From positions 39,494,347 through 39,558,346 of the forward strand of contig OY783203.1 of assembly GCA_963678705.1 (NCBI GenBank): DNA of 64,000 bases, given 5' to 3'. This stretch comes from Panorpa germanica. Lineage: Eukaryota > Arthropoda > Insecta > Mecoptera > Panorpidae. The translations under genes and the position numbers were made by a program. This document shows positions 59,531 through 64,000 of this stretch, piece by piece. Numbering within the stretch: position 1 is the stretch's first letter; the number at the start of each line of letters is the position of its first letter. The notes beneath the pieces are model-generated. The model did no database searches. It was not told where the DNA came from and worked only from the letters and a program-made list of their open reading frames with translations.

Positions 59531-60715
59531 ATTTTTTTTTTTTTTTTTAAATAATTTTTATGGCTTCCTAGGACCACAGTCCTATTTTCGCCATGTTCTC
59601 TTTTCGTCAATACAACTAAATAAATAAAATTTCCTTCCTTTTTCCGAGCTATCTTATCTTCTCTGCCATTCCTCTGTCACTTATTACCCTTGTCCTACTG
59701 TTACTTGTTAATCTAATATTTAAGACACTAATATTCAAATTAAAATAATTGCTTACAAAACTAACACTATAAAAACATTAACCCTTAAACAAAAAATATC
59801 AGTATCGGACTTAAAACCATACCAGATCCATGAATTATAAGTGGGCCCTCAGTAGATGAAGAGGGGTCTCGATGATTGAATATTTTTCTTATTTTCTATA
59901 ATACTACAACTAAGTATAGATATACTTATCTAGTGGCTTACATTTCTATAATTACACGGTGTGGTAGAGATTGCTTCAATGAACAATTCTACATGACGAT
60001 AGTATTCTAGTACTAGGTCCGAGGGTTTAGTCCTGCGAAGTCTTCGAACATCATTACTATCAATCAACATTTGCGTCACGGCGATGTTTTCGTGGTCACG
60101 AAGTCTCAACTCGTGTTTTGCTGCTATAGTTTTGATTTCTTCTCCGACTGTGTTAATCTTCAGATCTCTATGTATGTCATCATTGCAGATATACCACGGT
60201 GCATTAACTATTCCTCGCAGAACTTTATTTTGAAACGTTTGTATTTCTTTAATGTTCGATTTCTTGGTGCAACCCCAGAGTTGCACTCCATACGTCCACA
60301 CTGGCTTTAGCACTTGTTTATATATAAGCAGCTTGTTTTCAATGTTTAGTTCAGAGCGTCGCCCAATTAGCCAATACATATTCCTGTATTTTATGTTCAG
60401 TTCTTCCTTTTTCTTTTTCACATGCGTTTTCCACTTTAACTTAGCATCTAGTGTCATTCCTAGATATTTTGGTTCGTTCGCATGAGGAATTGTGTTTGCG
60501 TTTATGAGTATGGGCAGATTTTTAATATTCCTTTGGTATGTGAAATTTACGTGTGTTGATTTAGACTCATTGAGTTTAATTCGCCACACTTTTGTCCAAG
60601 AGCTGACCTTGTCCATTGCTTTTTGAAGTTTTATTGTGGCTTCATTGATAGTGTTCCCAACGGCCAAGATAGCAGTTGTTGTTTCCTCATCTTGTGGTAT
60701 ATCTCTTGTGTAGGG
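59531..60715 (-). pseudogene. 5'-truncated jockey-like LINE with poly(A) tail
   Basis: The minus frame 60784-59930 carries the C-terminal half of a jockey-type reverse transcriptase: YTRDIPQDEETTTAILAVGN, WRIKLNESKSTHVNFT, EPKYLGMTLDAKLKWKTHV, NIENKLLIYKQVLKPVWTYG, QLWGCTKKSNIKEIQTFQ, VLRGIVNAPWYICND, and an EYYRHVE end. Similarity starts at about 60715, where the copy is truncated. The F/YADD catalytic box that family members carry just before TAILAV is absent, with the frame preserved, which looks like a small in-frame deletion. A T-run at 59531-59548 is the poly(A) tail on the minus strand, after about 380 bases of 3' untranslated sequence. The copy sits antisense in the receptor gene's intron and is not functional. 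Confidence 0.9.
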
Positions 60716-60784
60716 AAAAAAGCGTAAAATTAAATTAATCCATATACTTTGATTACCAAACTTTAACATACAACACAAATGCAC

Positions 60785-61297
60785 TATTTCACAAAATGTA
60801 ATTCATTTTATTTGTACTTGAAATGTAACGGTCGTTACTATGGTATTCGTGTAGCCAATCTAGAGTTTTTAGTAATTATTTAAATTAAAAAACATAATAC
60901 ATTGTTGTTGTTGGCATTGTACCATATTATCCAGTAAATTGTTTGTTTTGTTTGTTTAATATAAACATAAACAAAGGTTCATCTAACATAAAAACTGAAA
61001 AATGTACAGCAAAACTAATTCTGTGCATTCCTCAATTTGTTAAATAAATTAAATGTTCTTACATTTACATGTGATTCAAAATAATTTGCATAAAATTCTT
61101 GGATTTAGTTAGCACAGGTATGGTTATTATTTTGAGAATATAGCTTGGAATTACAACTCATAATTTTGATTAAATTTTGGATCAATGCTCTTTTTAAAAT
61201 GATTTCCTGGACTCGGTGCTTTTTTATCTCCATTCCGCTAAACACAGTCCTTGTTCTCAAAATACAAGTACATAACATGAATGTTACCTTATGCCTC
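60785..61297. other. Receptor intron 2, nothing recognised
   Basis: AT-rich, opposing open frames near 61105-61348 without domains. Confidence 0.4.
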
Positions 61298-61790
61298 GTA
61301 CAGATTGGTGCGACATCCAACATTTATATATTTTCATTTATAAGTTGACATTATTTAGACATGAGTGTACTAAATGTTTTGTACTTTAATCGTATAGACT
61401 AGTGCCACATAAACATGCGACACTAATAAAACGCTTACTTATGTAATTTTTAAAAATTCTGGATAGTATTTTTATGAAGCAAAAATGTTTCAAAACGAAG
61501 TCGGAACATCTAAAGAAAGTACGGTTTTGAATGTAATCTCGAACAAAAGGGTCGAGTACCTACTCAGTCTCCAGTGTAATCTCATTCTGTGTTGACGTAA
61601 TTTTAGTTGTGTTTAGTAAATAAATAAAAATGGACAAATGAAATAGACCTGAATAATAGACCCAAATAGGGTAATCACGAGTTAGCAAAGACCTTAATAA
61701 CTGAGTTTTATTACTTTTTTTTGTAAATCAGGTTGAAGGAATTCGTTCGAAATATGAAAGCTTCTGACGTATTAAGTTGCATGTTGTAAT
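61298..61790. mobile_element. DNA transposon, GTGCGACAT family, longest copy
   Basis: Left end GTACAGATTGGTGCGACATC; right end TTAAGTTGCATGTTGTAAT, decayed compared with 7395. It contains ACTAGTGCCACATAAACATG internally, like the 13.6-kb copy, and the GTAATCACGAGTTAGCAAAG block of the 7.1-kb copy, so it links the two shorter copies. No transposase frame. Confidence 0.75.
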
Positions 61791-61792
61791 AT

Positions 61793-61870
61793 TTAATCTG
61801 GCTCGGTGATTGAACCCGAAGACACAGTAGTCAGCGTCAAGTCTCAATTCTCTCACCTATTGTATTGTAT
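61793..61870 (-). mobile_element. tRNA-derived SINE, head
   Basis: CTCGGTGATTGAACCCGAAG (B-box in reverse) and AAGTCTCAATTCTCTCACCT. Directly abuts the transposon end. Confidence 0.75.
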
Positions 61871-62540
61871 TTTTTATAAATTAAATAATAATTTTATATC
61901 TAAAGTAAAATGTTTTTGAAATAACTACTAGTAAATATGTTTGACAAAACAAGCGAATGTTTTTGGATAAGGTAGTATTCACTAAAAAATATATTAATTT
62001 TAATATACTTTTTGATTACAAAATCTAAACCATAAATTTTATTATCTTATATTAAAAATGATTTTAACAGTTTATTGAACTTCATTAATTTAAAATAATT
62101 TAAAGAACTATTTGTTTACTACAAACAATAAATGCTGGAAAATAAATTTAAATTAAATTATCTCTACATTACCTCATAAATTAGACTGTTATTTTTAAAA
62201 TTTTGACACATCTGTTACATTCCATTTCTATTTTTATATTTTGACCTTGAATTTATTCATTTTAACAGCGAAAATGTTTCCTTATATGTACATTCGAGTA
62301 ATTAATATTTGCAAGAAAAATTTAAATATCATTTAAATAATACATAAATATGGTATTTTTTTAAGTAGTAAATAAGTTCTAGTTTGCAGAAGGAACTAAG
62401 CATGAAATTTCAGATTATGTTCAATTGTTAAATATAGATATGATTTACAAAAATTAAAATGTTTATAAAATAATAAAAATCTCAAAATAATCAAGGCATC
62501 CTTACTATCGTACTATATAACAATTTATTTCCACATTTAG
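61871..62540. other. AT-rich spacer, nothing recognised
   Basis: Very AT-rich, no frame, no repeat seen. Confidence 0.4.
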
Positions 62541-62700
62541 ACGGTTTCAATCCCCGGACCAGCACTATATTCTCTAGGTTTGGTTGTGCTCCTCACTCAT
62601 ATATGAGGCTTCAACGCCATAAAAACTGTCAACATAGTAGAAGCTCCTCCGTGATAGGAGCATTGTAAATAGACCGACGCTAAAATAAATGAAATAAATA
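62541..62700 (+). mobile_element. tRNA-derived SINE, B-box to tail
   Basis: CGGTTTCAATCCCCGGACCA, TCTAGGTTTGGTTGTGCTCC, TATATGAGGCTTCAACGCC, GTCAACATAGTAGAAGCTCC and tail GACCGACGCTAAAATAAATG. Confidence 0.8.
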
Positions 62701-62999
62701 TAAATAATAATTTCTATTACTCTTTTAAAAACATGAAACATAAAAAATGGAGTTGCTTTTTCAGGTCTAATTTTTTTTTTATAATAATCAATTTTTAATG
62801 GTACGATGTGCTAATAAAATTAATTAAGCTGGTATACTTCTTTAAAAACAAAACATCATGCAGGTGCACTCCAATGTACAAGTGTAAATATTAATTCTAT
62901 GCGTTGATTGGTTGTTTTCAATTTTTGTTTTCAAGGGTGAAGAGTGGGGATATTTACTTGTTGAAACTTGTTGAAAATAGATTTATATAAGAGTACATT

Positions 63000-63560
63000 T
63001 TAAAAATATAGTTAGTTGTGATTCGCGTTTATAGCCGGACGGATGATGTTGTCTCGTGTGTGTGCATTTGTTTTTTAACGAATATTTTTGACGTGGAGTT
63101 ATACTTCCGTGTTGGGTTAATATATTCGTCTTTTGTATACGAAGACGCTTGTGTGGACACAAAATTCGTAATCATTTGGCAAACATTTGGAATCCGTATA
63201 CGAAGACGAGTATTTTCGCGTTAGGTTCGGTAAATAGAATACTGGTAGATCAAAGCGTAGGAATATTTACTTTGACCATGTTCAAGGTACCGTTCAACAC
63301 GGTACACATGCGCTGATGACTATGACATTAAAACATAACCTATAATGCTCAGTATGAACGTACATATACGTTTATTACCCATAATTAACCATTTGCCAGT
63401 ATTTATGTTATAATATACAAGTAAATGTAATAACCTAACTTTATTATGTTTAAACGAATGTGTCAAAAGTTAAAAGCAAGTGTGGGCAGATCGTTGCAAT
63501 ATTCAGCAAACAGCACAAACACAAACAATTAAACGCGTGTGAACTTTTACAAGTAAGTTT
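63000..63560 (+). other. GC-richer region, possible promoter and untranslated exon
   Basis: CpG-containing DNA (TAGCCGGACGGATGATG; GTATACGAAGACG at 63137 and again at 63198; GGTACCGTTCAACACGGTAC at 63286). It ends with a less AT-rich stretch closing in CTTTTACAAGTAAG, a good splice-donor match at about 63552. No recognisable protein: the frames 63018-63224 and 63460-63846 have no domain. It could be an alternative first exon or regulatory island within the receptor gene, or a separate gene. Confidence 0.3.
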
Positions 63561-64000
63561 TAAAAATGTTATTGTTTATACATTTCTTAAATTAATTATT
63601 TGCTCAGTTCTCAATTCCATGAAATCAAGTATTACACTTCTATCGCAAAGTATAGTATTAGGGTGCATTATAACCCATATTAGTATATTTGGAAACTTTG
63701 TCTTTAAGGACGTTCCCAAAGAAAATAACTTTTCTTACGATCATCTTGAAAATTTAAATATATATATATATTTATTAATATCCTTCATACGTAGAAAAGT
63801 TTCTATATTTCTTGCGGTACTAATTTTTGTATTAATTTTGTTATAATTTTTAACACACGAACGCTGCACTATATTGAAACAGATGTTTTATGACATAACA
63901 ATGGTAAATTTGTTAGGATTGATTTCTAAAACTTCATTAATTGAGAATATTGAGAAATATTGTCCTACAAATAGCAAGCTGTATTCGGTTTTTTTTAATG

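Noticed and set aside
63460-63846. 128-codon plus frame with hydrophobic C-terminus
   Set aside because: The frame begins at a non-ATG codon and the putative donor at about 63552 falls inside it; hydrophobicity follows the AT-rich code.
1-64000. CRISPR arrays, operons, phage or plasmid origins
   Set aside because: The window is insect nuclear DNA with introns, SINEs and LINEs; no spaced direct-repeat array or prokaryotic gene was seen.

Overview
This is AT-rich insect nuclear DNA. The case rests on a ZAD-type C2H2 zinc-finger gene, short GT-AG introns, jockey-like and mariner-like relics, and the N-terminal exons of a metabotropic glutamate receptor of the insect B (mangetout-like) type. I cannot fix the order of insect from sequence alone. 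No bacterial, viral, CRISPR or operon structure is visible.

Genes are sparse. A ZAD zinc-finger transcription factor (4420-6936, +, six coding exons, 475 aa by my splicing) and a lysine/serine-rich protein with an RPA34-like domain, a probable RNA polymerase I subunit (8085-9940, -, two coding exons, 589 aa), lie tail to tail. A single-exon 146-aa protein of unknown function sits at 15617-16057 (-). The first two coding exons of the glutamate-receptor-like gene (57484-57876 and 59317-59418, +) start a gene whose later exons lie beyond the window. Nearly all the other open frames are (AT)n translations, transposon fragments or chance.

Between 10 and 57 kb the DNA is a layered deposit of repeats. 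These include a tRNA-derived SINE family (about 19 pieces, both orientations), several families of short non-autonomous DNA transposons with terminal inverted repeats (two with perfect 8-bp target duplications, one nested in another), an undescribed dispersed repeat carrying an ATATGGCAAC core (four copies), 3' ends of several LINE lineages, a mariner relic, and about a dozen long (AT)n tracts, some directly on SINE tails. A 5'-truncated jockey-like element with its poly(A) tail lies antisense in what should be intron 2 of the receptor gene.

I found no convincing novel multi-gene system. The items most worth checking are the SINE and ATATGGCAAC families, the GC-richer orphan gene at 15.6 kb, a long perfect hairpin at 54.3 kb, a cluster of the octamer TACTCGTA between 30 and 60 kb, and two GC-richer islands (19.2 and 63.0-63.6 kb) that may be unannotated promoters or first exons. 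All coordinates and splice sites were read by eye.
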